A DNA stretch of 64,000 bases from Thauera sp. (GTDB lineage Bacteria; Pseudomonadota; Gammaproteobacteria; Burkholderiales; Rhodocyclaceae), in contig JACKMB010000004.1 in assembly GCA_024235615.1 (NCBI GenBank), positions 1 to 64,000 on the forward strand. Reading direction: 5' to 3'. Position 1 is the stretch's first letter, and every line of letters starts with the position of its first letter. Both the position numbers and the translations under genes were made by a program. Below the pieces are notes generated by a model that ran no database searches, was not told the origin of the DNA, and saw nothing but the letters and a program-made list of their open reading frames with translations. Of the stretch, positions 18,333-28,700 are shown in pieces.

Positions 18333-19409
18333 CCATCGACTTTGGCGCCGGTACCCCGCCCTCAGCTTCCGATCAAAACTGAAAACGTGCTCTCCGGGCT
18401 CCTCATCACAGCACCCGACCAGCCGATTGAACTGGCCGAGCCCACCCTCCCGTAGCGACACGTTGCCGCCACACAGCGGGCAATCCGCGACATACCGCAC
18501 CAGGCGCAGGTTGTAACCACGCGACCGCCCTGGAAGCACCGTTGCCTCGGGATCCCAGACGAGCTCGATCTGACACTCCTTCTCCGAGAACGGATAAAAG
18601 AGCGGCGAGGCCATGATGATGAATCGATCGTAGAGCCGGATCAAAGGCCGCAGCAGAAACCAGAAGAAAATTGCCGCAACGACCATCAGCTCCCACTCGA
18701 GCGCACCGTCGGCGACACGCATCAGCGCAACCAACACGGGCAGCCCCGTTACCAACACCATGAGTCCGAGGCCGATCGCCGGGACATAACGACGAATGCC
18801 ATCGATGCGCATACTCGCTTCTCCCTGCCGGCGGAATAGCAGCGGCCACAGAAACAGGCGCCCGAGGAGCGAGAACCGCAGACTCGACCGGTCCTCACGG
18901 TAACGAAGCACAAAAGGCTGCTTCTCATAGTCCGCTGGCAAGGTGGGGAGCGCGGTACTCACACCGAAAGGACGCCACTCGAGACGATAGGTCGACGACC
19001 GCCCACCCTCCGACTTGTCCTTGGTCGGCCACAGAAGCCCGGTGAAGCCCGCCTTCCGCGCTGCGTCGGTGAAGCGTCCCTGCAACTCGGCGAACGACTG
19101 CTCCAACGCAGACCAGTGTGGGTTCACCCGCTTGCGTGCCTTTTCGCTGGTCAGGTCTTCGAATGGCTTACCGCGTCCATCGAGCGCCCAGCGCCAAAGA
19201 TCCTGGGTACTGAGGAAACTCGGCTCGATGCCGTCCTTGCCATCGCCCTGGTACTGGGTCAGCAGTGCACGCAGCAAGTCCCAGAACGCGTCGCGGTAAT
19301 CCGAGCTGCGGTCAGGATCCAGGAAGCGCAGAAGCCACTGCGCAAACTCGACGCGTTTCGGCAACGGGCAGGCGCCCTCGCTCTGAGGGGTATCAGAAAG
19401 ATCGCTCAT
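18330..19409 (-). CDS. Hypothetical membrane protein
   Basis: 359 residues from the ATG at 19409, preferred over an ATG six codons upstream because GGGAG lies about 7 nt before it. The N-terminal ~190 residues are soluble and charged (RVEFAQWLLRFLDPDRSSD; LWRWALDGRGKPFEDL). Two transmembrane segments follow (AIGLGLMVLVTGLPVLVALM and MVVAAIFFWFLLRPLI). The C-terminal part holds CPLCGGNVSLREGG, a possible zinc-ribbon half. I do not recognise the family; it may be a membrane-anchored protein of the island. It lies convergent to the small membrane gene and divergent from the gene at 19541. Confidence 0.65.
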   Translation of the reverse strand: MSDLSDTPQSEGACPLPKRVEFAQWLLRFLDPDRSSDYRDAFWDLLRALLTQYQGDGKDGIEPSFLSTQDLWRWALDGRGKPFEDLTSEKARKRVNPHWSALEQSFAELQGRFTDAARKAGFTGLLWPTKDKSEGGRSSTYRLEWRPFGVSTALPTLPADYEKQPFVLRYREDRSSLRFSLLGRLFLWPLLFRRQGEASMRIDGIRRYVPAIGLGLMVLVTGLPVLVALMRVADGALEWELMVVAAIFFWFLLRPLIRLYDRFIIMASPLFYPFSEKECQIELVWDPEATVLPGRSRGYNLRLVRYVADCPLCGGNVSLREGGLGQFNRLVGCCDEEPGEHVFSFDRKLRAGYRRQSRW

Positions 19410-19540
19410 CGGGCTCCCGGCAGACATGACGAGATTCTAACAGCGAACCGTCCGCCAACCGGTTCCAGACCGTCCGGATCCAGCAACCACGCGGGTTTGC
19501 GTACCTAACCTGACCTCTCCGTTCAACCCAGGAGAAGGTC

Positions 19541-19771
19541 ATGCTGGAAACCCTCGTTCTACACATCGCCGGCGAGCGCGTCGAACTCCGCTCGCTCCGC
19601 TCTGGCGATCTCGCTGTTTACCACCGGCCCGCCGAACACGTGCGTGCGCTCGTCGAACCAATCTGCCGCAATCGTGGCCACTGGAACAGCGAGTACAACA
19701 ACTGGATCGTCTTCCGTCAGTTCCGCGCGGCCGTCGTGAGCGAGCTCGAAGCGGAGGCCGACCATGTCTGA
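19541..19771 (+). CDS. Small conserved-looking protein upstream of the CoiA-like gene
   Basis: 76 residues, MLETLVLHIAGERVELRSLR onwards, preceded by an AGGAGAAGG ribosome site about 7 nt before the ATG. Its stop overlaps the start of the CoiA-like gene (ATG at 19764), so the two are translationally coupled. No domain is recognised. The compact, acidic/aromatic composition (YHRPAEHVRALVEP, NNWIVF) is typical of a small accessory protein. Confidence 0.6.
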   Translation: MLETLVLHIAGERVELRSLRSGDLAVYHRPAEHVRALVEPICRNRGHWNSEYNNWIVFRQFRAAVVSELEAEADHV

Positions 19772-20537
19772 ACGGATGCTTCACGGTTTGGACTTCGGGC
19801 TCGACCACACAGGGCGGATGCGGGGGATCGACGAGGTGGAGCAGGGACTCGCCTGCGATTGCGAATGCCCGGAGTGCGGAAGTCCGCTTGTCGCCAGAAA
19901 GGGGGCTGTGCGCGTTCATCACTTTGCGCACCGGGGGGCGAGCTGCGCCACCGGCGCCGAATCCGCGCTCCATCGGATGGCCAAACAGATCGTGGCGGAC
20001 GAGCGCCGCCTCGTCGAACCCGGACGGGACACGCCGACAGTCTTCCGGGACGCCGCGCTACCGGATGAAATGCACTGGCCCGGCCGGCGCCCCGACGTGG
20101 TGCTTTGGTCCGAGTCGATGACCCTGCATGTCGAGGTGACCGTAACGCATCGATGCGGCCCCGAAAAGCTCGACGAGATCGTTCGCAAAGGGATCCCGAC
20201 CATCGAGCTTGACCTTTCGACGGCCTATCAGCGCAAGCGCCTGGGTTGGACGATCGAGCAACTTACCGATCGTCTCATCCACGATCCCGGCATTCGGCAC
20301 TGGCTCCATCTGCCAGAGCGGGCAGCGGAGAAGGAGTGGCCAACCGCCATCCCTGAGACACAAACCCAGACCAAGCCCGCTTCACCCGTCACCAGCACAC
20401 GGATACCGCGCATCTACGCGCCGTTCGAAGGCACCTTGCTCGTATTCGATCCTTGGTATGGGCTGGTGCCTCGCGATCCCGTCGCGCGAGCTCAGCTCAT
20501 CCAGGAACTGGATGCGCGGCGGTCCACCGAGAAATAA
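19764..20537 (+). CDS. CoiA-like nuclease-family protein
   Basis: 257 residues. CECPECGSPLVARKG (a CxxC zinc half-site near residue 31), followed by VHHFAH and then SALHRMAKQIV, is the typical N-terminal layout of competence protein CoiA-like proteins. The following RPDVVL ... LHVEVTVTH strands fit a PD-(D/E)xK-like restriction endonuclease fold (Asp, then Glu-x-x-x in the next strand). Known family role: DNA-processing nuclease near competence and defence loci; substrate unknown here. It overlaps the 76-residue gene. The C-terminal 60 residues are Pro/Thr-rich. No competence genes are nearby, so a defence-island role is at least as likely. Confidence 0.7.
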   Translation: MSERMLHGLDFGLDHTGRMRGIDEVEQGLACDCECPECGSPLVARKGAVRVHHFAHRGASCATGAESALHRMAKQIVADERRLVEPGRDTPTVFRDAALPDEMHWPGRRPDVVLWSESMTLHVEVTVTHRCGPEKLDEIVRKGIPTIELDLSTAYQRKRLGWTIEQLTDRLIHDPGIRHWLHLPERAAEKEWPTAIPETQTQTKPASPVTSTRIPRIYAPFEGTLLVFDPWYGLVPRDPVARAQLIQELDARRSTEK

Positions 20538-20840
20538 AGGCAGGGCAGCGAGCTACGACGGGTCGAGAACATGCGGCACCATCGGCGGCCGCGACACATC
20601 AGAGAACACGCCAAGCGTGCGGTTCCCCGCCCTGCAACCCCCTCCGGCCGCCAGAAAGCTTGGCCGTATCATCGTTTCTGCGAAAAAATCAGTATCCTTT
20701 CACCGTATTCGAGAATCAGTTGGTGGAGGGATCTCATTGAAGGGTGAAATTTCCGGCGCCGCTGTCGGTGGAACCATTTCACCGTATTTGAGAACCTACA
20801 GCGGCCATCCACTTCGCCGGCCGACCAAGGGCCATCCACC
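20538..20840. other. Intergenic stretch with two short direct repeats
   Basis: No gene is supported. TTTCACCGTATTCGAGAATC at 20698-20717 and TTTCACCGTATTTGAGAACC at 20777-20796 are near-identical 20-mers 79 bp apart, with GGGTGAAATT in opposite orientation between them. Such repeated motifs resemble the multiple terminal repeats of an IS21-type element, but no transposase is present here; this is a guess. Confidence 0.45.
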
Positions 20841-21251
20841 CTATCTGAAGGGATTGAGGCTGCGCACGCCGCTCGAGACGAAATCGTCCGTATTGCGCGT
20901 GACGACGGTCAGGTCGTAGATCAGCGCAATGGCCGCAATCTGCTTGTCGATGGGGTGCTGTGGATGGGGCGACATGAGCTTGCCCCAGACCTGTGCGCAG
21001 TCGAGGTCGAACTCGAGAATTCGGTCGGAAAAGTCGGTGACGACCTTGTCCAGCCAGGCTTCGAGACGCCCCGCCTGCTCCCGGTCTCCTCGCGCGCGAA
21101 CATTCTCCAGCCCTCGGCGAATCTCACCGATGGTCACCACCGACAGGTAGATATCCTCCGCCGCCAATGTCGCGAAAAACGCCGTCACACCGTGATTGGC
21201 GCGCCCACCTTTGCGTAGTTCGCTGATGACGTTGGTGTCGAGCAGGTACAT
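20841..21251 (-). CDS. FitB/VapC-type PIN-domain toxin
   Basis: 136 residues. The PIN motif MYLLDTNVISELRKG carries the first acidic residue (Asp5), TIGEIRRG the second (Glu), and HPIDKQIAAIA with VVTRNTDDF the last acidic ones, so the four-acidic-residue active site is complete. PIN toxins cleave RNA, often tRNA. The ATG at 21251 overlaps the antitoxin stop (21251-21253), giving the standard antitoxin-first order. Closest in style to the FitB subgroup. It is probably autoregulated with the antitoxin at the inverted repeat at 21478-21522. Confidence 0.9.
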   Translation of the reverse strand: MYLLDTNVISELRKGGRANHGVTAFFATLAAEDIYLSVVTIGEIRRGLENVRARGDREQAGRLEAWLDKVVTDFSDRILEFDLDCAQVWGKLMSPHPQHPIDKQIAAIALIYDLTVVTRNTDDFVSSGVRSLNPFR

Positions 21252-21463
21252 CAGGCCTGCCTGAAGTTGAAGTCTTCGTCGGCCCCGACGTCGGGCATTG
21301 AAGCCAGCACTTCCTTGAAGGATCGGCGTGCCGGTTGGGCAAGCGCCGCCCGGAGGATTTCCCGATGCTCCGCTTCAGCACTTCGCCCGTGCCGCGCCGC
21401 CGCCTCTCGCAAGGCCTGTGCGACCGAAGGCTCGATGTTGCGAACGACAAGATTGGTCGCCAT
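21251..21463 (-). CDS. FitA-type ribbon-helix-helix antitoxin
   Basis: 70 residues, MATNLVVRNIEPSVAQALRE, with the Arc-like RHH fold in the first ~45 residues (beta strand LVVRNI, then EPSVAQALREAAARHGRSAEA) and a C-terminal toxin-binding tail (SMPDVGADEDFNF). It partners with the PIN toxin, whose ATG overlaps its stop. RHH antitoxins of this group bind short palindromes in their own promoter; an 18-bp near-perfect inverted repeat lies just upstream. Confidence 0.88.
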   Translation of the reverse strand: MATNLVVRNIEPSVAQALREAAARHGRSAEAEHREILRAALAQPARRSFKEVLASMPDVGADEDFNFRQA

Positions 21464-21477
21464 CGCACGCTCCAGAT

Positions 21478-21522
21478 GATTGCAGTGCTTGCATTCTAGT
21501 CAAAAATGCAATCATTGCAATC
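21478..21522. promoter_or_regulatory. Putative FitA operator, inverted repeat
   Basis: Arms 21478-21495 (GATTGCAGTGCTTGCATT) and 21505-21522 (AATGCAATCATTGCAATC) match as inverted repeats at 16 of 18 positions with a 9-bp spacer. They lie 15 bp upstream of the antitoxin ATG. Each arm holds TGCA/TGCA-type half-sites, fitting cooperative RHH-dimer binding. Confidence 0.7.
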
Positions 21523-21770
21523 ACGGAAATCCTGACGCCGAACGACCCACCTTGACTCGCTACCGCGTGTGAGACACCGCCCAACGGAATGCCAGATCGG
21601 CTGCCCACACGGCATCGCAGGCAGTGACGAGGTCGGGCTGCTGGTGCGGCATCCAGCGGGGCGCCTGCCCTCGTTAAATCCGAGCCGGCCGACAGGGGGC
21701 ATCCAGGCCATGACAAGTGCCTTCAGCCAGAGCCGGTACAATCACGCCATCAGCACAAACCGACCGCGAA
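21523..21770. other. Intergenic stretch upstream of hsdM
   Basis: I see no gene here. It separates the divergent FitAB operator from hsdM and should carry the hsdM promoter; GGTACAATC at 21734-21742 is a plausible -10-like element, but I find no good -35. Weak evidence only. Confidence 0.35.
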
Positions 21771-23332
<1,562 letters not shown>

Positions 23333-23336
<4 letters not shown>

Positions 23337-24595
23337 CGGCGCGGTCGACTTGGCCAGTTGTCCGTTTAGGGGACTATGTAGACCTACTCGCCGGGTTCGC
23401 CTTCAAGAGCAGCGGTTTCACCGACAATTCAGAGGACGTGCCGCTGGTCAAGGGCGATAACGTCCAGCAGGGCTACATCGATTGGGGACGAGCGAAGCGA
23501 TGGCCAAGAGAGGCGTCTACTGCGCTGTCAAAGTTCCGATTGGCGTCGGGCGATGTTGTTCTTGCAATGGACCGGCCATGGGTCGAGGCTGGGCTGAAGC
23601 TCGCGTGGGTTAAACGCTCTGATCCTGAGGCCTTGCTCGTTCAACGCGTTTCGCGCTTGCGGGGTGTCAATGGTCTTGACACCACTTTTATGCGATACGT
23701 GTTGTGTAGCCAGTCGTTCACGAACTACATCCGCCCCATTGTCACGGGGATCAACGTTCCGCACATCAGCCCAGGGCAGATCAGGGATTTCAAGTTCATC
23801 CTGCCGCCGCTGGCTGCCCAGCGCCACATCGCCTCCATCCTGTCCGCCTACGACGACCTGATCGAAAACAACACGCGACGGATCGCCATCCTTGAGGAAA
23901 TGGCCCGGAGAATCTACGAGGAGTGGTTTGTCCGCTTCCGTTTTCCGGGGCATGACCAGGTGCAGAAGGTGGCGTCGGAGTTGGGGTTGATCCCGGAGGG
24001 GTGGCGTGTCGGCTCGCTTGGTGAAGCCGCTGCAATCAACGCAAGATCGATCCGTCCCGCTGATGCTCCACTCGAGATTCTCTACATTGACATCGCGTCG
24101 GTGGTACCCGGCGCGATTACTCAAAAGCAGCCATACAGGTTCTCTGAAGCACCTGGCCGAGCGAGACGGGTTGTTGGGCATGGAGATGTCATTTGGTCGT
24201 GCGTGAGACCGAACCGCCGATCCTACGCGTTGATTCTTCAACCAGAGCCCGCACTGATTGCTTCAACGGGGTTCGCTGTGCTCTCGGCCAAGTCCGTGCC
24301 GTACTCGTACCTCTACTTCGCGGTAACGACGGATGATTTCGTTGGCTTCCTCACGAACCACGCGACTGGGGCAGCCTACCCAGCCGTAACAGCCTCCACA
24401 TTCGAGGCAGCACCGTTCCTCATCCCCGAGGAAGAAGTCGCAGACCAATTCCACGCTGTCGTCGCACCGATGCTGGATTTGAGCGAGACCCTGAAGCGGA
24501 AGAACGCCAACCTCCGCGCCACCCGCGACCTCCTGCTCCCCAAGCTGATCTCCGGCGAGCTCGACCTGTCCACCCTGTCCGAACCGACCGTGTGA
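23333..24595 (+). CDS. hsdS: Type I restriction-modification specificity subunit HsdS
   Basis: 420 residues with two target-recognition domains (residues about 5-155 and 220-390), each followed by a conserved helical spacer: [20 protein letters not shown] in the middle and [20 protein letters not shown] at the end. It defines the bipartite DNA sequence recognised by the HsdM/HsdR complex. It overlaps hsdM by 4 bp. Base composition drops within both recognition domains compared with hsdM, as expected for domains swapped by recombination. Intact. Confidence 0.95.
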
Positions 24596-24607
24596 GGAGG
24601 TATCGAC

Positions 24608-24721
24608 ATGCCCGTCATCTCGATGTTTTTCGGCCTGATCATCCGCATGTACTTCTTCGATACCGATCGTCATCACGAGCCGCATTTCCATGTCGAGAGT
24701 TGTTCAGAATCGACCCGTTGA
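24608..24721 (+). pseudogene. Truncated DUF4160 protein
   Basis: A 37-codon frame, MPVISMFFGLIIRMYFFDTD then HHEPHFHVE, exactly matching the start of DUF4160 proteins (normally about 80-85 residues). After HFHVE it continues with eight unrelated residues and stops. DUF4160 genes are usually followed by a DUF2442 gene, as here, so a deletion has removed the C-terminal half. It sits 12 bp behind hsdS. Confidence 0.75.
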
Positions 24722-24737
24722 AGTGAGGAGTCTGTCC

Positions 24738-25016
24738 ATGTCACCGCGCATCGCCACCGTCAAACCCCTTCCCCAGGCCAGGTTGCTGCTCGGCTTCAGC
24801 AACGGCGAGCAGCGGCTCTTCGACGCTTCCGCCTATCTGGACAAAGGCATTTTCACGCAGCTTCGCGACCCCGATTACTTCGACCGGGTTCGCGTCGTGG
24901 GCGGTCATGTGGAATGGCCGGGCGGGCAGGACTTCAGCCCGGATACCCTGTATCTGCGCAGCGACCCGACCGCGACACCGTGCGATCCTGCCCGGAACAT
25001 GCAGGGCACAGCATGA
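24738..25016 (+). CDS. DUF2442 protein (first copy)
   Basis: 92 residues, MSPRIATVKPLPQARLLLGF onwards. The beta-rich LLGFSNGEQRLFDASAYL ... GHVEWPGGQDFSPDTLYL pattern is the DUF2442 signature. DUF2442 proteins are usually paired with DUF4160 proteins and are suspected toxin-antitoxin partners, but their biochemistry is not established. The stop overlaps the ATG of the next DUF2442 gene (ATGA at 25013). Its expected DUF4160 partner just upstream is truncated. Confidence 0.8.
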   Translation: MSPRIATVKPLPQARLLLGFSNGEQRLFDASAYLDKGIFTQLRDPDYFDRVRVVGGHVEWPGGQDFSPDTLYLRSDPTATPCDPARNMQGTA

Positions 25017-25297
25017 TCAAGCTCGTGCACATCGAACCCGCGAGCGACTTCCAGCTCCGGCTGCGCTTCTCCGACGGCCGCCGGGGCGTGTTCGAGGGCA
25101 GGACGCTGCTGCAGCGCGCCGGCCCCTTGCTGGAAGCGCTGCGCGATCCGGCGTATTTTGGCCGTGCCTTCATCGACGCCGGCGCCCTGTGCTGGCCCAA
25201 CGGCCTCGGCCTGTCGCCGGCGCGGGTGCATGAACAGTGCAGGGTCGAAGTGGCACAGACTTTTTCAGATCTTCCGGCAAGGAGTGCTGACGCATGA
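25013..25297 (+). CDS. DUF2442 protein (second copy)
   Basis: 94 residues, MIKLVHIEPASDFQLRLRFS onwards, with the same fold pattern (FSDGRRGVFEGRTLLQR ... ALCWPNGLGLSPARVHEQ). It overlaps the previous DUF2442 gene by 4 bp and the DUF433 gene by 4 bp, so a run of small genes is translationally coupled. It is only weakly similar to the first copy, so this is not a recent duplication. Confidence 0.75.
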   Translation: MIKLVHIEPASDFQLRLRFSDGRRGVFEGRTLLQRAGPLLEALRDPAYFGRAFIDAGALCWPNGLGLSPARVHEQCRVEVAQTFSDLPARSADA

Positions 25298-25521
25298 ACA
25301 CCGACCTCGAACACCGCATCACCTTCAACCCGCGCCAATGCGGTGGTCAGCCCTGCATCCGTGGCATGAGAATCCGTGTGGCGGACGTGCTCGAAATGCT
25401 CGCTCAGGGCGTCGAGCAGGATGAAATCCTCGCCGATTTCCCTGACCTCGAGCCTGCGGACATCCGCGCAAGCCTGCACTTTGCCGCCAAGCGGGCCGGC
25501 ATCGCGAGGCTGGCGGCGTGA
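25294..25521 (+). CDS. DUF433 antitoxin-like protein
   Basis: 75 residues. HRITFNPRQCGGQPCIRGMR followed by VADVLEMLAQGVEQDEILAD and FPDLEPADIRASLHFAAKR is the DUF433 helix-turn-helix signature (VapB-like antitoxin partner of DUF5615 PIN-like proteins). It overlaps both neighbours by 4 bp. Expected role: neutralises and autoregulates the DUF5615 partner, which is defective here. Confidence 0.85.
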   Translation: MNTDLEHRITFNPRQCGGQPCIRGMRIRVADVLEMLAQGVEQDEILADFPDLEPADIRASLHFAAKRAGIARLAA

Positions 25522-25715
25522 TCTTCTGGGTCGATGCGCAACTGCCGCCAAGTCTGGCGCCCTGGTTGACCGAGCGATTCGGGGTCGAGGCGAGCTCGAT
25601 GCGGTTTCTCGGCCTGCGCGACGCAGAGGATCTGGAGATCTTCGAGCGGCTGTTCGTCGATGCCATCGCGCTGCTGCACGCAGGAGAGTCGATCGTCGAG
25701 CTTGGCGACGCCTGA
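25518..25715 (+). pseudogene. DUF5615 PIN-like protein with internal deletion
   Basis: Reads MIFWVDAQLPPSLAPWLTER through GLRDAEDLEIFE, as in normal DUF5615 proteins of about 110 residues, then jumps straight to RLFVDAIALLHAGESIVELG, which matches the extreme C-terminus. The roughly 45-50 residue centre, which in the family carries a KDSDF-type acidic motif and the WI-GN strand, is missing, but the frame is kept. The product is probably inactive. The gene is coupled to the DUF433 gene. Confidence 0.75.
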
Positions 25716-25734
25716 AACAGCCACGCAAATAACC

Positions 25735-28700
25735 ATGACCACCCTCCTCACCGCCCGCGAAGTCACCGCCACCTACGGCGAACTCGTTCTCGTCGAGTTG
25801 CCCGCGATGGACTGTTTCGCTTCCCTGGGGTGGGAGGTCGCCAACCTCTACGATGAAACCTTCGGCGTCGAGGGCACGGAAGGGCGCAAGTCGTCCGCCG
25901 AGGTCATCCTGGTGCCGCGCTTGCGGCGGGCGCTGGAGCGCATCAATCCCGGACACCCGGCCACGGCCTACGATCAGGCCATCGAACAGCTCACCGAGGA
26001 CCGCTCCAAGCAGATCCCGGTGAATGCCAACCAGGCCTTCTACAAGCTACTGCGCGACCGGGTGAAGGTGGAGATCAGCGACGACGAGGGCAGCCCGCAG
26101 ACGGTCGAGCTGTCGGTGATCGACTGGAGCGACCCGGGCAACAACGACTTCTTCCTCGCCCAGCAGATGTGGGTGTCGGGCGAGATGTACAAGCGCCGCT
26201 GCGATCTGCTCGGCTTCGTCAATGGCATCCCGCTGGTCTTCGTCGAGCTGAAGGGGCCGCATGTGCCGCTGAAGTCGGCCTACGACGACAACCTGAAGGA
26301 CTACAAGGGCCAGAGCATCCCGCAGCTCTTCCACCCCAACGCCTTCATCCTGCTGTCGAACGGCTCGCAGACTCGCGTCGGCACGCTGACCAGCCCGTGG
26401 GAACACTTCTTCGAGTGGCGGCGGATCGACGACGAGACCGAGGCGGGTTCGACCTCGCTGGAGACCGCGATCCGGGGCCTGTGCGACAAGCGGCGGCTGC
26501 TCGACCTCGTCGAGAACTTCACCGTGTTCGAGACGGCGCGGGGCGGGCTGATCAAGAAGGTGGCCAAGAACCACCAGTACCTTGGGGTGAACAAGGCCCT
26601 CGCGCAGATGGTGAAGCTGCGGGAGTCCGGCGACCGCGAGGCGGCGAAGAAGCTCGGCGTGTTCTGGCACACCCAGGGCAGCGGCAAGAGCCTGTCGATG
26701 GTGTTCTTCACCCAGAAGGTGCTGCGCAAGCTCCCCGGCAAGTGGACCTTCGTGATGGTCACCGACCGGGCCGAACTCGATGACCAGATCTACAAGACCT
26801 TCACCGCCACCGGAGCGATCACCGGGGCCGAGGTCCAGGCCTCCAGCGCCGAGAACCTGAAGCAACTGCTGCGGGAGGACCACCGCTACGTCTTCAGCCT
26901 GATCCAGAAATTCCGCACCGACAAGGGCGAGGCCTACCCGAAGATCTCCGAGCGGGACGACATCGTCGTCATCACCGACGAGGCGCACCGCAGCCAGTAC
27001 GACGTGTTCGCGCTCAACATGCGCAACGCCCTGCCCAATGCCGCCTTCCTCGGGTTCACCGGCACCCCGCTGATTGCTGGCGAAGAGGAGCGCACCCGCG
27101 AGGTGTTCGGCGACTACGTGTCGGTGTACGACTTCGCCCGCTCGATCGAGGACGGGGCGACGGTGCCGCTGTACTACGAGAACCGCAGCCCCGAGCTGCA
27201 GATCATCAACGACCACCTCAACCGCGACATCGAGCGCCTGCTGGAAGAGGCGGAGCTCGACGAGGAGCAGGAGAAGAAGCTGGAGCGGGAGTTCGCCCGC
27301 GAATACCACCTGATCACCCGCGACGACCGCCTGGAGACCATCGCCGCCGATCTGGTGAAGCACTTCCTCGGTCGCGGCTACCGGGGCAAGGCCATGATGG
27401 TCTGCATCGACAAGGCCACGGCGGTGCGGATGTACGACAAGGTGCAGGCGCACTGGAAGAAGCATCTGGCCGAGCTGGAAGCGCAACGCAAGACCGCCAG
27501 CGGGGACGCCAGGGAGACGCTCGCCGACAAGATCATGGTGATGCGGACCACCGACATGGCCGTGGTGGTGTCGCAGTCGCAGAACGAGATCGAGGAGCTG
27601 AAGGAAAAGGGCCTCGACATCGTCCCGCACCGCCAGCGCATGGTTGGCGAGAACCTCGACGAGCAGTTCAAGGACCCCGATGGCCAACTGCGGCTGGTCT
27701 TCGTCTGCGCGATGTGGATCACCGGCTTCGACGTGCCGACCTGCTCCACGCTCTACCTCGACAAACCGATGCGCAACCACACCCTGATGCAGACCATCGC
27801 CAGGGCGAACCGGGTCGCACCGGGCAAGACCGCCGGCCTCATCGTCGATTACGTGGGCATCTTCCGTAACCTCCAGGACGCCCTGCGCATCTACGCCAAG
27901 CCCAACCAGCCCGGGCAGCTGCCGATCAAGGACAAGGCGGCGCTGGTCGAGCAACTCGAAGGGCTGCTGCGAGACGCGCAATCCTTGTGCACCCGCCTCG
28001 GCATCGACCTGAGCGGGATCGTGAACACCCCGCCCGCACAGCGCCTGGAAGCCCTGCAGAAGGCCATGGACGTAATCCTCGAAGCCGGGGAGGAAAACAC
28101 CAAAGCCTACCTGCTGCTCGCCGGTCAGGTCGCCCGCACCTTCAAGGCCATCCTCCCCGACGCGGAAGCCAACGCCCACGCGCCGACCTCGGTGCTGGTC
28201 GCCTATCTCGGGGCGATGATCAAGGCCCTGCGTCCGCCACCGGACATCGCCGGGGTGATGAACGACCTGGATGCCCTGCTCGACGACTCCATCGCCACCG
28301 AGGGCTACCGCATCGGCGCGCGACCGGCAGCCGAGGCCCTGATCGACCTGTCGCAGATCGACTTCGCCGCCCTGCAGCAGAAGTTCGAGGAAGGCAGGAA
28401 GGCCACCGAGACCGAGAAGCTGAAGGGGCAGATCGAGAAGAAGCTCGACACGATGGTCCGCGAGAACAAGGGCCGGATCGACTTCCTGGAGAAGTTCCAG
28501 AAGCTGATCGAGTCCTACAACTCATCCAGCCACAACCTGGAGGCCTTCTTCAAGGAGCTGATGCACTTCGCCCAGAACCTCACCCAGGAGGAACAGCGGG
28601 CCACCCGCGAGAACCTGAGCGAGGAAGAACTGGCCATCTTCGACCTCCTGACGCAACCCGAACCGGAGCTGACCGAGAAGGAGAAGGACGAGGTGAAGAA

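Noticed and set aside
26047-28179. A ~710-codon minus-strand open frame inside hsdR
   Set aside because: Same GC-bias shadow effect; hsdR has intact nuclease and helicase motifs on the plus strand.
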